From Roseivirga sp. UBA6061 (GTDB lineage: Bacteria > Bacteroidota > Bacteroidia > Cytophagales > Cyclobacteriaceae): DNA of 45,195 bases. Below the pieces are notes generated by a model, which did not search any database, was not told the origin of the DNA, and was given only the letters and a program-made list of their open reading frames with translations. The translations under genes were made by a program, and so were the position numbers. Position 1 is the first letter of the stretch, and each line of letters opens with the position of its first letter. The DNA lies in assembly GCA_002427745.1 (NCBI GenBank), contig DIYF01000116.1, positions 82,648 through 127,842 on the forward strand, read 5' to 3'. This document shows positions 36,701 through 44,860 of this stretch, one piece after another.

Positions 36701-39700
36701 TCCAGAATGCTATCCAGTCTACCGTCACCATTCGTATCCGTATTATTGGTTTCGGTCACATCGAGGATACCGTCATTATCAGAATCCAGATCAATGTAGT
36801 TTTTCACACCATCATTATCTGAGTCAGGTTCTGCCAGGGCCGTACCGCCATTGTCTGAGTCGAAGGTATTGGCCCAGCCATCACCATCCGTATCGGTGTC
36901 ATCATCTACCCTTCCGTCATTGTCGGTATCTATTCCACCAGCTTCAATGATATCCGGAATACCATCATTATCTGAATCCAGATCCAGGTTATTGGGGATT
37001 CCGTCTCCATCGGCATCTCCTGTTCCTTCTGTAACATCCAGGATACCGTCATTGTCATCATCAATGTCTGTAGCATCAGGGATACCATCAAAATCAGCAT
37101 CCAGTGTATTGGCCTCTCTCCAGTCTCTTTCTGAAGTCAGGCCTGAAGTAGACACATCCGGAAAGTCATTGGCGTCCTGATCGTTGTAAACATTATTGGT
37201 GGAATTTGGCCCGACAACAATATCGAAGTTATCATCCAGGCCATCCCCGTCAGAGTCCAGGCCTGCCGGTACTGTATTCGCTACCTGATCATTGTCCGTG
37301 TCATAACCTTCCAGGGCATCAGAAAAGCTATCATTATCTGAATTGAAATCGGTATAGTCGGGTGTACCATCAGACTCCGTATCTACGGGAGTTACAGGTG
37401 TGCCTCCATTATCGGAATCGAAGGCATTGTCGATACCATCACCATCCGTATCTGTACCTACCGGTATGATGGGTGACCCTGTGGTGGCTTGTGATTCGAT
37501 TAAATCGACCATGCCATCGCCATCCGCATCTATATCAATATAGTTTTCCAGCCCATCCGCATCGGTATCTGCTATGGTCAGCGCTGTACCGCCATTATCG
37601 CTATCAAAGGTATCGGCCCAGCCATCGTTGTCTGCATCAGCAAAAGCATCTACCGCACCATCATCATCTGCATCCACTCCCCCTGCTTCAATGATATCTT
37701 CAATGCCATCATTGTCAGAATCCAGGTCGCGATAGTTGTTAATACCATCATTATCCGTATCAGGGTCGATCAGGGCAACACCTCCGTTATCGCTATCAAA
37801 AGTATCGGCCCAGCCATCTCCGTCAGTATCCGTGTCATTATCCACACGACCATCGTTATTTGTATCTACACCACCTGCCTCAATGATATCCGGGATACCG
37901 TCATTGTCAGAGTCCAGATCCAGTCGATCGACAATACCATCTCCATCGGTATCAGTGCTCAGGCCCTCATCCGTATCCAAGATACCATCATTGTCATCGT
38001 CTATATCAGTACTATCGGGTATCCCGTCAAAATCAGAATCAGCATCATTGGCCTCTCTCCAGTCTCTCTCACTGTCACCGGCCGTGGTCACGTCAGGAAA
38101 CGACAGAGCTGTTTCATTGTTGGATGCATTGGTGGTGCTGTTGGGCCCGACTACATCATCGAAAGCATCATCAAGACCATCATTATCAGAGTCCGTTCCG
38201 GATGGCACCACATCAGCGGTCAGATCTCCATCTGTATCCCAGGCTTCCAGTATATCGGCAAAGCCGTCATTGTCTGAGTTAACATCGATATAGTCAGGTG
38301 TTCCATCTGTTTCGGTATCTACCGGAGTGGTTGGCGTTCCGCCCTGATCTGTATCGAATGTATTATCCAGTCCATCCAGATCGGTATCTGTACCTGAAGG
38401 AATGTTGGGGCTGCCCGTAGTGGCCTGTGACTCTATCAGGTCTACGACTCCATCTCCATCACTGTCGATATCTACATAGTTCTTTCTGCCATCAGCATCA
38501 GTATCAGGCTCAGCCAGTGCGGTTCCCCCATTATCGCTGTCAAAGGTATCAGCCCAGCCATCATTGTCTGTGTCGGTATTGTCGTCTACCCTGCCATCAT
38601 TATCACTGTCAACGCCCCCTGCTTCTATAATATCCGGAATACCATCATTGTCAGAATCGAGGTCAAGGCTGTTCATAACTCCGTCATTATCGAAATCATC
38701 TATGCCCTCATCTACATCCAGAATACCGTCATCATCATCATCTATATCCACTGAGTTGATCTGACCGTCACCATCAGAATCTACTGCATTGTCTTCTCTC
38801 CAGTCTCTTTCGCTGGTAAGGCCCGAGGTAGTTACATCAGGAAAATCCAGTGCGTCCTCATTGTTGTAAACATTGGTAGTGCTGTTGGGGCCCACAACGT
38901 TATCGAAGGCGTTGTTCAGACCATCTACATCCAGGTCTCCGGCAGTGGGAACTACATTGGCAATGCCGTCTCCATCAGTGTCCCAGGCCTCGAGGATGTC
39001 GGCAAAGCCATCATTATCTGAGTCACTGTCCAGGTAATCAGGAATACCATCTGTTTCTGTATCCACCGGATCTATCGGTGTACCTCCGGTCACGTCAAAA
39101 GCATTGTCAATACCATCTCCGTCAGCATCTGCCCCGACAGGAATAACAGGGGTACCCGTAGTAGCCTGTGATTCTATCAGGTCTACCACACCATCACCGT
39201 CACTGTCCAGATCGAGGAAGTTGTTAATGCCATCACCATCGGTATCCGGGTTGGCCAGGGCAGTGCCTCCATTATCGCTGTCAAAGGTATCGGCCCAGCC
39301 ATCTCCATCGGTATCAGTATCATCATCTACCCTGCCATCATCATCGGTGTCCACACCACTCGCCTCGATGATATCCTGGATACCATCATTATCAGAATCC
39401 AGGTCAAGGCTGTTAGGCAATCCATCTCCATCAGTATCCAGTACGCCACTCTCATCTACATCCAGAATACCATCATTGTCATCATCGATATCTGTGGCAT
39501 CGGGCACTCCATCACCATCTGTATCTATGGCTACTCCTTCAAAATCTCTGAAGTCAAATTCGCCATCAGTGTCTGTATCTGGCAAGCTCACACTGGAAGA
39601 GCAGACCACTCCCGAACAACCGGTATCAAAGCGATCGTCCAGGCCATTACCATTGGCATCCAGACCGGTGTTGGTCTGATCGGCTACCCCATTGTTATCT

Positions 39701-41730
39701 GCATCATTGCCCTCGATGAAATCAGACTCAGGGTCGTTGTCGGAATTTGTCTCGGTATAGTCAGGCTTACCGTCAGAGTCGGTATCCACCGGTACAATGG
39801 GAGTTTTGCCTTCTGATGTGTCCCAGAAGTCAAGAATACCGTCCCCATCATTATCTCCCAACAAGGAAGGGAATGTATAGCCGAGTGTACTTTGTCCCTC
39901 TCTGGTGTCATCAATACCATCGGCATCTGAATCTATGTCGATATAGTTGGGCTTTTGGGTCTGGCCGTTACTGTTTTCATAAAAAAGGTCTGTATTGGGT
40001 ATGGCGAATGGGCTCGTTTCCAGGGCATCAGCATAACCATTGCCATTGGCATCGACAATGTTGTCTACCTGGCCGTCTGAATCAGCATCTGTGGTTCCTC
40101 CCGCTTCCCGCAGGTCCAGAATACCGTCATTATCAGAATCCAGGTCGAGATAGTCGCGATAGCCATCTCCGTCAGAATCAGGATTAGTGGTCAAGGTCAC
40201 GCCACTATCCACCGCAGTCTCTCGGGTATCAACAATACCATTGGCTCCTACGGCTCCGTGCAGATTACCTTCTGAAGCCACATACTCTGCAGGCCTGATG
40301 CCTCCATTGGCCTCGATAGCATCAGGAATACCATCGTCATCAGAGTCTCTGTCCAGATAGTTGGGGATGCCGTCATCATCAAAATCTTCTGTGCCCTCCA
40401 CGTCATCGCGGATACCGTCATTGTCTGAGTCCAGGTCGCACTGATTGAGAATGCCATCTCCGTCTGCATCTCCTGTACCTTCGAAAAAGTCAGGAAGGCC
40501 ATCCCCGTCACAGTCGCTACCGGTACCCAGACCAAAATCGTTGTCACTATCGGTTTCGCCAAAGTTGATACCGTCTGTGAAGGTCATGGTTTCGATATTA
40601 TCGGTAGTGAGCGAGTAGCCGGCCGGATACGAAGAAAACTCGGTGGTTGTCAGCAATGTACCGGTGGTGATATAAGTAAAGGAATAGTCACCATTTACAT
40701 CGGTAGTAGTAGTCTGCACGCGTGTATCTTCCGGATCTACCTGACCATCTCCATCCTGATCGAGGTAGAGATAGATGGTAACATTCGCCAGACCGGTTTC
40801 AGACATATCTTTTACACCATCCAGGTCATCATCCTCAAATACATTTCCTGTAATGAGGTTGGCAGGAGCGACCAGGGCGGCCAGTCCTTCCACATCACCT
40901 CCCGGTGAAAAGCTGAAGAAGTTGGTCATGGCCCCTGTAGTCTTATTAATCAGGCTCAGGCGGTTATCGCTGTCTCCTTCAGAACCATACAGCTTACCGT
41001 CATTGTGAAATGACAGCCCTTCGATATCATCCTGTGCCAGGGTGGTGATGAATTCAAATTCTCCGGTGGTCTTATTCACTCTGATCAGTGCATCTCCCGA
41101 GCCATTGTTGTTAGAAACCCCATAGATATCTCCTGAAATCGGGTCTATGGCCAGGTCGTCTACATCTACATCAATTCCGTCTCCTGTGATTTCGAGGTAA
41201 TCCACTCCTGTACCAAAGGCATCCGGTACAAACTGGCCTGTGGTAAGATCTATCTGAAAGAGTAAATCAGGGGTCGAACCGGATTGACGCTCTACTGCCC
41301 ACATGATCAGGGTTTGTCCATCCAGCATCAAGCCGTCTACATCGTTGAGCGTCTGGGCTCCGGCCGATCCATTGGCCGTGCCTCCTCCGTCTATTTCACC
41401 AATCAGCGTAAAGGCTCCTGTAGAAAGGTTCAGCGTACCGAAATCACCGGCATCGGCTGCGTATAAGGCTTCTGACCCGGGAATGGGAAAATATGCTATG
41501 GCCTCAATGACGCTTCTGCCGGTAGCTCCCACCTCAGTGACAACTCCCGTGTTTCTGTTGATGGTGTAGAGCGTATTGTTATCGTCAGAGATGAAGTAGA
41601 GCAGGTCGTTTTGTGCCAGCGCCCCAAAGCTGGTGAGGAGCGTCAGTACGAGTATCAGTAATGCCTGCTTCAATCGCTTAAAGGAGGTGGCAACAGAAGA
41701 AATCAGGCTACCGTGGTGACCTGGTTTCAT
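30712..41730 (-). CDS. Giant secreted thrombospondin type 3 repeat protein with T9SS sorting domain
   Basis: From the ATG at 41728-41730 the product is 3672 residues. A GTG at 41793 is in frame, but a promoter -7 element covers it. The signal peptide ends FGALAQ. A propeller-like domain (about 41-290) and an SdrD-B-like domain (about 292-400) follow. Residues ~403-3062 are dozens of calcium-binding TSP3-type repeats (DxDxDGxxD, for example DTDGDGIPNNLDLDSDNDG). Three non-repeat domains interrupt them: about 1822-1995 (DNRLRE/CBM-like), 2052-2190 and 2378-2522. A LamG/concanavalin-like domain (about 3065-3270), an FN3-like segment (from about 3491) and a type A T9SS sorting domain (last ~80) close the protein. 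It should be exported by T9SS to the cell surface as an adhesin or matrix protein. Confidence 0.9.
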   Translation of the reverse strand: MKPGHHGSLISSVATSFKRLKQALLILVLTLLTSFGALAQNDLLYFISDDNNTLYTINRNTGVVTEVGATGRSVIEAIAYFPIPGSEALYAADAGDFGTLNLSTGAFTLIGEIDGGGTANGSAGAQTLNDVDGLMLDGQTLIMWAVERQSGSTPDLLFQIDLTTGQFVPDAFGTGVDYLEITGDGIDVDVDDLAIDPISGDIYGVSNNNGSGDALIRVNKTTGEFEFITTLAQDDIEGLSFHNDGKLYGSEGDSDNRLSLINKTTGAMTNFFSFSPGGDVEGLAALVAPANLITGNVFEDDDLDGVKDMSETGLANVTIYLYLDQDGDGQVDPEDTRVQTTTTDVNGDYSFTYITTGTLLTTTEFSSYPAGYSLTTDNIETMTFTDGINFGETDSDNDFGLGTGSDCDGDGLPDFFEGTGDADGDGILNQCDLDSDNDGIRDDVEGTEDFDDDGIPNYLDRDSDDDGIPDAIEANGGIRPAEYVASEGNLHGAVGANGIVDTRETAVDSGVTLTTNPDSDGDGYRDYLDLDSDNDGILDLREAGGTTDADSDGQVDNIVDANGNGYADALETSPFAIPNTDLFYENSNGQTQKPNYIDIDSDADGIDDTREGQSTLGYTFPSLLGDNDGDGILDFWDTSEGKTPIVPVDTDSDGKPDYTETNSDNDPESDFIEGNDADNNGVADQTNTGLDANGNGLDDRFDTGCSGVVCSSSVSLPDTDTDGEFDFRDFEGVAIDTDGDGVPDATDIDDDNDGILDVDESGVLDTDGDGLPNSLDLDSDNDGIQDIIEASGVDTDDDGRVDDDTDTDGDGWADTFDSDNGGTALANPDTDGDGINNFLDLDSDGDGVVDLIESQATTGTPVIPVGADADGDGIDNAFDVTGGTPIDPVDTETDGIPDYLDSDSDNDGFADILEAWDTDGDGIANVVPTAGDLDVDGLNNAFDNVVGPNSTTNVYNNEDALDFPDVTTSGLTSERDWREDNAVDSDGDGQINSVDIDDDDDGILDVDEGIDDFDNDGVMNSLDLDSDNDGIPDIIEAGGVDSDNDGRVDDNTDTDNDGWADTFDSDNGGTALAEPDTDADGRKNYVDIDSDGDGVVDLIESQATTGSPNIPSGTDTDLDGLDNTFDTDQGGTPTTPVDTETDGTPDYIDVNSDNDGFADILEAWDTDGDLTADVVPSGTDSDNDGLDDAFDDVVGPNSTTNASNNETALSFPDVTTAGDSERDWREANDADSDFDGIPDSTDIDDDNDGILDTDEGLSTDTDGDGIVDRLDLDSDNDGIPDIIEAGGVDTNNDGRVDNDTDTDGDGWADTFDSDNGGVALIDPDTDNDGINNYRDLDSDNDGIEDIIEAGGVDADDDGAVDAFADADNDGWADTFDSDNGGTALTIADTDADGLENYIDIDADGDGMVDLIESQATTGSPIIPVGTDTDGDGIDNAFDSDNGGTPVTPVDTESDGTPDYTDFNSDNDSFSDALEGYDTDNDQVANTVPAGLDSDGDGLDDNFDIVVGPNSTNNVYNDQDANDFPDVSTSGLTSERDWREANTLDADFDGIPDATDIDDDNDGILDVTEGTGDADGDGIPNNLDLDSDNDGIPDIIEAGGIDTDNDGRVDDDTDTDGDGWANTFDSDNGGTALAEPDSDNDGVKNYIDLDSDNDGILDVTETNNTDTNGDGRLDSILDTDGDGYDDNIEGSVLVFPNSDLSYETSNGLPNLPNYIDIDSDADGIDDTREGYSTAGYQAPTDFTDSDNDGILDFWDVDSGNSPIDPVDTDGAGLDDYVDANSDNDSLSDFIEGNDFNEDGVADVANTGTDANGNGLDDAFDQDCYGLSVSSSATSYGEQQGTSVNISSSDLELVTESSNQIVGIYFPSITIPQGETINSASIQFQVDETDAGVVDLTIEGQLATIPSTFTTGTNNVSNRTRTAADASWSPPDWNSTGEAGADQRTTDISSVIQEIVNQGGWVSGNPLVIIITGPVDSDTRTAEVNPTITINYGSGITFCSSNVALQDSDVDGEKDFRDSNGVPAPPDQDADGVPDVDDVDDDNDGILDVDEGCTDTAVAGGNATAATEVVARVEDTADGIDGVNSTYARFRDDGSRMDVELRSGDIVVAGTQVTVRAQKRNDVASTMTVEESTDGTNFVNAIEYSFATDDVYEDKIYTLTTDATHIRITYNEVSGDLRVDNISYPAFTIVCTGNDTDSDGIADHLDIDADGDGIVDLIEAQLTSGSPVIPVGNDTDGDGLDDAFDSDCAPCGVVTGVPTVLTDTDGDTVFDFLDFNSDGDTFSDLLEGWDTDGNLVANIVPSGVDADGDGLDDAFDLVIGINSTTNVYNTQDAFDFPDQTTQGNTERDWREENVADSDFDGIQDSNDIDDDNDGILDTDEGCVETPASPSGPVVDNSGTGGSLALINDGDLTANNGIALNAVGEYIIVDLGSIIPAGVDVVFTLWRNGNANNRVLRFAQLPDDNVNLGGGTNPQTIERNDIAGGASVTSFTYTLTENTRYIQSEMTIRLGGRIEIVEATIQAFTNCQDTDGDGVADYLDLDSDNDGIPDIIEAGGVDSNNDGRVDDNTDTDDDGWADTFDSDNGGTALTNPDTDNDGINDMLDLDSDNDGIEDIIEAGGTDTDDDGVVDSFTDLDGDGWANNFDSDNGGTVLANPDTDGDGIRNNLDIDADGDGIVDLIESQATTGSPVVPTGSDADSDGIDNAFDTTGGTPTTPVDTDMDGTPDYLDFNSDNDSFLDALEGYDTGGDLIANTLPAGTDSDGDGLDDNYDTVVGPNSTTNVYNNEDANDFPDVTTSGVTSERDWREANALDTDLDGVPDSSDIDDDNDGVLDVDESEVLDFDNDGIVNSLDLDSDNDGIPDIIEAGGVDTDNDGRVDNDTDTDGDGWANTFDSDNGGTALTDPDTDADETENRVDIDSDDDGIVDLIESQLTTATPVVPVGADSDGDGIDDAFDVDCTPCGAVTGVPTAIVNTDGTDNPDYIDTDSDNDGLADVIEAYDIDGDYTPDETPNGNDNDNDGLDNNFDDVGGPNATTNPSNNQTANSFPDVTTAGVTSERDWRESNAENCDPGGIDSNFLLWLRADEGGTAWRDVSNNYVSVSSVGSFTTGGSINFNPSNFFGGSSYYNTTLNINADTHPDLAVIVVYQPTIDNSGALWGEDNGGFDRYILDDNGGGENEAVSNGTGLTSGVTGLYAVGTTTISAVLFDEDQANGSTVYLNGSNTLTNFTSDHGGETSNTLQIGAQGDATHRFNGVISEVIVYNSLLTSATDFQQIQSYLALKYGVTLSADTDGDATAFEAGEGDYIASDGSTLFWDASDNTMFHNNVAGIARDDASCLNQLQSQSENSDAIVAIGLDSDSDGLEASNSQNGSSFSNNLSSLMWGHDGAALHDASNRDFNSIQVDSRLNREWRVQETGTVGTVTVRFDVSNLLGPTGVGTNDESQIVLLIDANGDFTADAQVINQSFVVADDGFVSFEVDFTDGFYFTLGSTEDAALPISLISFEGEAEEDQVVLRWTTGSEFENSFFRIERSSNGIDFVPIGFVDGAGTTNDVINYNFVDRNPLQPVNFYRLVDVDFNGIENTSELVRVAFTAQIEKPVLYPNPVRLGDDIYIKVAESVQIENLRLIQLNGAQVPVDIYRERDRAVLRSRYTRQGVYIISATLNGQRHQFKFIIRN

Positions 41731-41792
41731 CCCTTCTCCTCTGTGCCGGTTCCCGCAAACCGGCAATTCAAAACTGCGATCTTCTGTTCTCA

Positions 41793-41800
41793 CAAACCTA
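41793..41800 (-). promoter_or_regulatory. TAnnTTTG promoter -7 element of the giant gene
   Basis: The minus strand reads TAGGTTTG, an exact consensus match. Transcription would start near 41786, leaving a leader of about 55 bases before the ATG at 41730. This decides the start, because the longer frame would begin with GTG inside the promoter. No -33 element is obvious. Confidence 0.5.
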
Positions 41801-42222
41801 GTGTTAAGGCAAGTCCGGCTTTAGCGGCCGGAGGGTACTCTTTTTTCTATTATTAGTCTTCCCGTCCTGGGCCCAAGAATCGTACTAATCGCAGGTTCCA
41901 AGTACGATATATTCGATAACTGGTCAGTTTTCCAGGATGAATAGAATATTATGTCGGCATTCGATAGCTTTTTCTACCTGGTGCCGTCAATGACATTTTC
42001 CTGTTTTCCAAAAACGGGAAAAGTGGTCCAAAAATGGTACACATATACTAATGTTACCCCTACCAAATAGTTGGTAAAAAAGCTGCCTGGGGGAGAAAAT
42101 AGAATGGTTTACTTGTCATCCAGGAGTCAGATTGTCCGGACGAAGCCCTCAACGAGTAGCCCTGACAGAAGAATTCTGGAAACAATAGGAGATGATACAA
42201 TCTTCACAGTCCTGAATTCCTT

Positions 42223-42230
42223 TATATTTG
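42223..42230 (+). promoter_or_regulatory. TAnnTTTG promoter -7 element of lgt
   Basis: TATATTTG matches the consensus exactly. Transcription would start about 42236, 15 bases before the ATG at 42251. This supports the short lgt start over the open frame that begins at 42071. No clear -33 TTTG is seen at the expected distance. Confidence 0.5.
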
Positions 42231-42250
42231 TCGGCACAGAAAATAGTGGC

Positions 42251-43393
42251 ATGATCGCATATATTGTTTGGGACCCGATGAAAGAAATCATCAGGGGAAT
42301 TCAACCTCCGGTTTGGTACAGTGTACTTTTTGCGTTGGGTTTTATCATCAGTTACCAGTTTGTGGTTCACTTCTTTAAGAAGGAAGGCAAAGATCCACAA
42401 AATGTAGATACACTCACTGTGTATATGGTTTTGGCTACGATCATCGGGGCACGCCTGGGACACTTACTGTTTTACGAACCGGACCGGTTCTTATCTGATC
42501 CACTAATGTTTTTCCGTACCTGGGAAGGTGGTTTGGCCAGTCACGGTGGTGCTTTTGGTATTCTCTTTGCCATGGTCCTCTACCGCAATTATTTCGTAAA
42601 TGCCGATAATTTCAATCCGCTTCGTTTCAAATTCAGACTCAAATGGATTAAACAGAAGCGCGAAGGGCAAAGCTATCTGTGGATTCTGGACAGAATTGTG
42701 ATTGTAACTGCCATGACGGCAGCCTTTATACGCTTTGGTAATTTTGTGAATTCAGAAATCGTTGGTAAACCTACAGAGAGCGATTACGGGGTGGTTTTTG
42801 GCAGGATAGCCGAGCTCTATCTGGAAGACAGCAACCTGGGTATTGAAAGAGCGGAGGCTTCGAAGGGCGAATCAACCGAAAGACCGGCCTCAGGTATTGT
42901 ACCGGTGGACCTCACCATTACTTTCGAAAATCTTCGCATGACTGAGCAGGAGGCCCGAAATAAGGTGGAAACGAGTGTAAAGAGCTACCTGACGCAGTAC
43001 AGTTTTATCAATGAACATTACCAGGAGCCAACAGGCCCGATTAACTATGAACTCAACCAGGTAGAACGCAAATGGGTAGCCACCGTCCATACCTATGGCA
43101 TTTCCCGACATCCGGCTCAACTCTATGAGGCGGGGACCAGTATTTTGCTCTTTCTGCTGCTGCTGGGTATCTGGATGAAATACAAGGACAAAACGCCCGA
43201 AGGTTTGCTATTTGCCCTTTTCCTTATCTTCCAGTTTGGCCTGCGCTTCTTCCACGAAAACTTCAAGGAAAATCAGGAAGCTTTTGAAGATGACCTTCCT
43301 ATCAACATGGGGCAGATACTGAGTATTCCCCTCACCCTTACCGGATTTATTATGCTGATCAGGGTGGCGATTAAGTCAAAAAAACAATCATAG
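42251..43393 (+). CDS. lgt: Prolipoprotein diacylglyceryl transferase
   Basis: The polytopic inner-membrane enzyme transfers diacylglycerol to the lipobox cysteine of prolipoproteins. The Lgt signature is present as RFGNFVNSEIVGKPT. SHGGAFGILFAMVLYRN lies in an earlier helix, and RHPAQLYEA before the last helices. The protein is 380 residues, against about 260-290 in Proteobacteria; the extra length is an insertion of ~90 residues between the signature and RHPAQLYEA. I chose the ATG at 42251 because it gives the usual start (MIAYIVWDPMKEI) and lies just after a promoter element. The frame upstream to 42071 has no Lgt features. The next gene starts 7 bases after the stop. Confidence 0.93.
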   Translation: MIAYIVWDPMKEIIRGIQPPVWYSVLFALGFIISYQFVVHFFKKEGKDPQNVDTLTVYMVLATIIGARLGHLLFYEPDRFLSDPLMFFRTWEGGLASHGGAFGILFAMVLYRNYFVNADNFNPLRFKFRLKWIKQKREGQSYLWILDRIVIVTAMTAAFIRFGNFVNSEIVGKPTESDYGVVFGRIAELYLEDSNLGIERAEASKGESTERPASGIVPVDLTITFENLRMTEQEARNKVETSVKSYLTQYSFINEHYQEPTGPINYELNQVERKWVATVHTYGISRHPAQLYEAGTSILLFLLLLGIWMKYKDKTPEGLLFALFLIFQFGLRFFHENFKENQEAFEDDLPINMGQILSIPLTLTGFIMLIRVAIKSKKQS

Positions 43394-43400
43394 CAACAGA

Positions 43401-44834
43401 GTGGTATCAGGCTTGAGGGGATTCGGGATTTTCATATTGTTTTTACTTGGTCTGTCGGCTTTGCAGGCGCAGGATATCTCCTCTACCAAAGTACCCGATA
43501 CCCGTGAGGTGACTATCGGGAACGTGTACATCACCGGCCATAAAAAGACCAGGGAAGAAATCATCCTGAGGGAGCTGGATTTTGAGGCAGGTCAGACGAT
43601 ATCACGCCAGGCCCTGGCCGAGAGTCTGGAGCTGGCCCGACAAAAGCTTACCAATACACGCCTCTTCGTTATCGTAGAGATTGTACCTCTTGAAATGTCT
43701 GATACAGAGGTCGATATCCTGATTCGTCTGCAGGAGCGCTGGTACATCTTTCCCGTACCTATTTTCCGCCTGGCCGACCGGAACTTCACCGAGTGGTGGC
43801 GCAATCAAAACCGCGATTTTTCCCGGGTAAATTATGGGCTGAGGGTTTTACACTTTAACCTTACGGGCAGGAATGATCGGCTGCAGGTGACCACTCAGTT
43901 TGGCTTTACCAAGAACTATGCGGTACAGTACCAGATACCTTATATCAACAAAAAGCAGACCCTGGGTCTTACCGTTTCGAGCGGCTTTACCAATAACAAA
44001 ACCGTAAGCTTCAACACCCGGAATCACAGGCTTCGCTTTGTAGAGTCAGAGGAAATTATCCGAAGGCGATTTGCCACAAGTGCCTCTCTCACCTACCGCC
44101 CCAACTTCTTTAGCCGCCACTCACTGAACGCGGCTTATACCCGTACCTCGATCGCAGATACCCTGAGAAATGCCAACCCTGAGTACCTGCTGGATGGACA
44201 GAAGCTACAGCGCTATTTCAGGCTGAGCTATATCTATTCCTGGGACAAGCGCGATTACTTTGCCTACCCCCTTTCCGGTAAACTTTATCGCCTGGAGTTA
44301 AACAAATTCGGGCTGGGCTTCTATGATGACATCAATATGTTTACCGTCCGGGCCAGCTGGGGAGAGTACTTTGATCTGGGCAAAAATTTCTACCTGGCCA
44401 ATCGCATATCCGGATACTATAACTTCAACGACACTAATGACATCCCCTACCTCCTCAGGTCGGGGTTTGGCTACCGTCCTAACTTTATCCGCGGATACGA
44501 GCGCTATGTCGTGGAAGGGCAATCCTTTATCTCCAATCGCTCGGCTTTCCGGTGGAAATTCCTGTCCGGGGTGAATCAACTCTCCAAACGGAGTATCATT
44601 CCACAATTTCAGACCCTGCCCTATGCTTTCTACCTGAAAGCTTTTCTGGACCTGGGCTATGTGGGTGAGCCTCTGGATGTGACGCGGGGAAACTTCTTCA
44701 ACCAAACCCTCCTCCTCGGAGCCGGCATGGGGCTGGATGTAGTAGCCTACTACGACTTTGTAGTCCGCTTTGAGTTCTCAGTCAACAAGGAAGGTCAGAC
44801 TGGCTTCTTTATCAACTTCCGTTCTGCATTGTAG
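43401..44834 (+). CDS. Omp85/BamA-like outer-membrane protein
   Basis: The 477-residue protein has a signal peptide (cut near LQAQ) and one POTRA-like domain (about 33-105, VTIGNVYITGHKKTREEIIL...). About 350 residues of alternating beta strands follow, typical of an Omp85 barrel and ending in an aromatic/Leu strand (FFINFRSAL). The conserved loop-6 motif is visible as FIRGYERYVVEGQ. With only one POTRA it is shorter than BamA (about 800 residues, five POTRA) and closer to TamA or two-partner-type family members. It probably inserts or translocates outer-membrane proteins or lipids. It starts with GTG at 43401, 7 bases after lgt, so the two are probably co-transcribed. Confidence 0.85.
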   Translation: MVSGLRGFGIFILFLLGLSALQAQDISSTKVPDTREVTIGNVYITGHKKTREEIILRELDFEAGQTISRQALAESLELARQKLTNTRLFVIVEIVPLEMSDTEVDILIRLQERWYIFPVPIFRLADRNFTEWWRNQNRDFSRVNYGLRVLHFNLTGRNDRLQVTTQFGFTKNYAVQYQIPYINKKQTLGLTVSSGFTNNKTVSFNTRNHRLRFVESEEIIRRRFATSASLTYRPNFFSRHSLNAAYTRTSIADTLRNANPEYLLDGQKLQRYFRLSYIYSWDKRDYFAYPLSGKLYRLELNKFGLGFYDDINMFTVRASWGEYFDLGKNFYLANRISGYYNFNDTNDIPYLLRSGFGYRPNFIRGYERYVVEGQSFISNRSAFRWKFLSGVNQLSKRSIIPQFQTLPYAFYLKAFLDLGYVGEPLDVTRGNFFNQTLLLGAGMGLDVVAYYDFVVRFEFSVNKEGQTGFFINFRSAL

Positions 44835-44860
44835 GTGGTTTTTAGAAGGGAGTTTTACAG

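Larger units (their letters stand above)
41731..42250. other. Divergent intergenic region between the giant gene and lgt
   Basis: This stretch of about 520 bases holds two outward promoters. On the plus side are a hairpin CTGTTTTCC...GGGAAAAG near 42000-42023 and a perfect palindrome TACCAA-ATAG-TTGGTA at 42061-42076. An open frame runs from a TTG at 42071 into lgt, but I regard it as leader sequence. No RNA gene is recognised. Confidence 0.5.

Noticed and set aside
32617..39679. Many long plus-strand frames (for example 32804-33394, 33569-34129, 39104-39679)
   Set aside because: Ser/Pro-rich shadows created by the repetitive Asp/Gly codons of the giant minus-strand gene.
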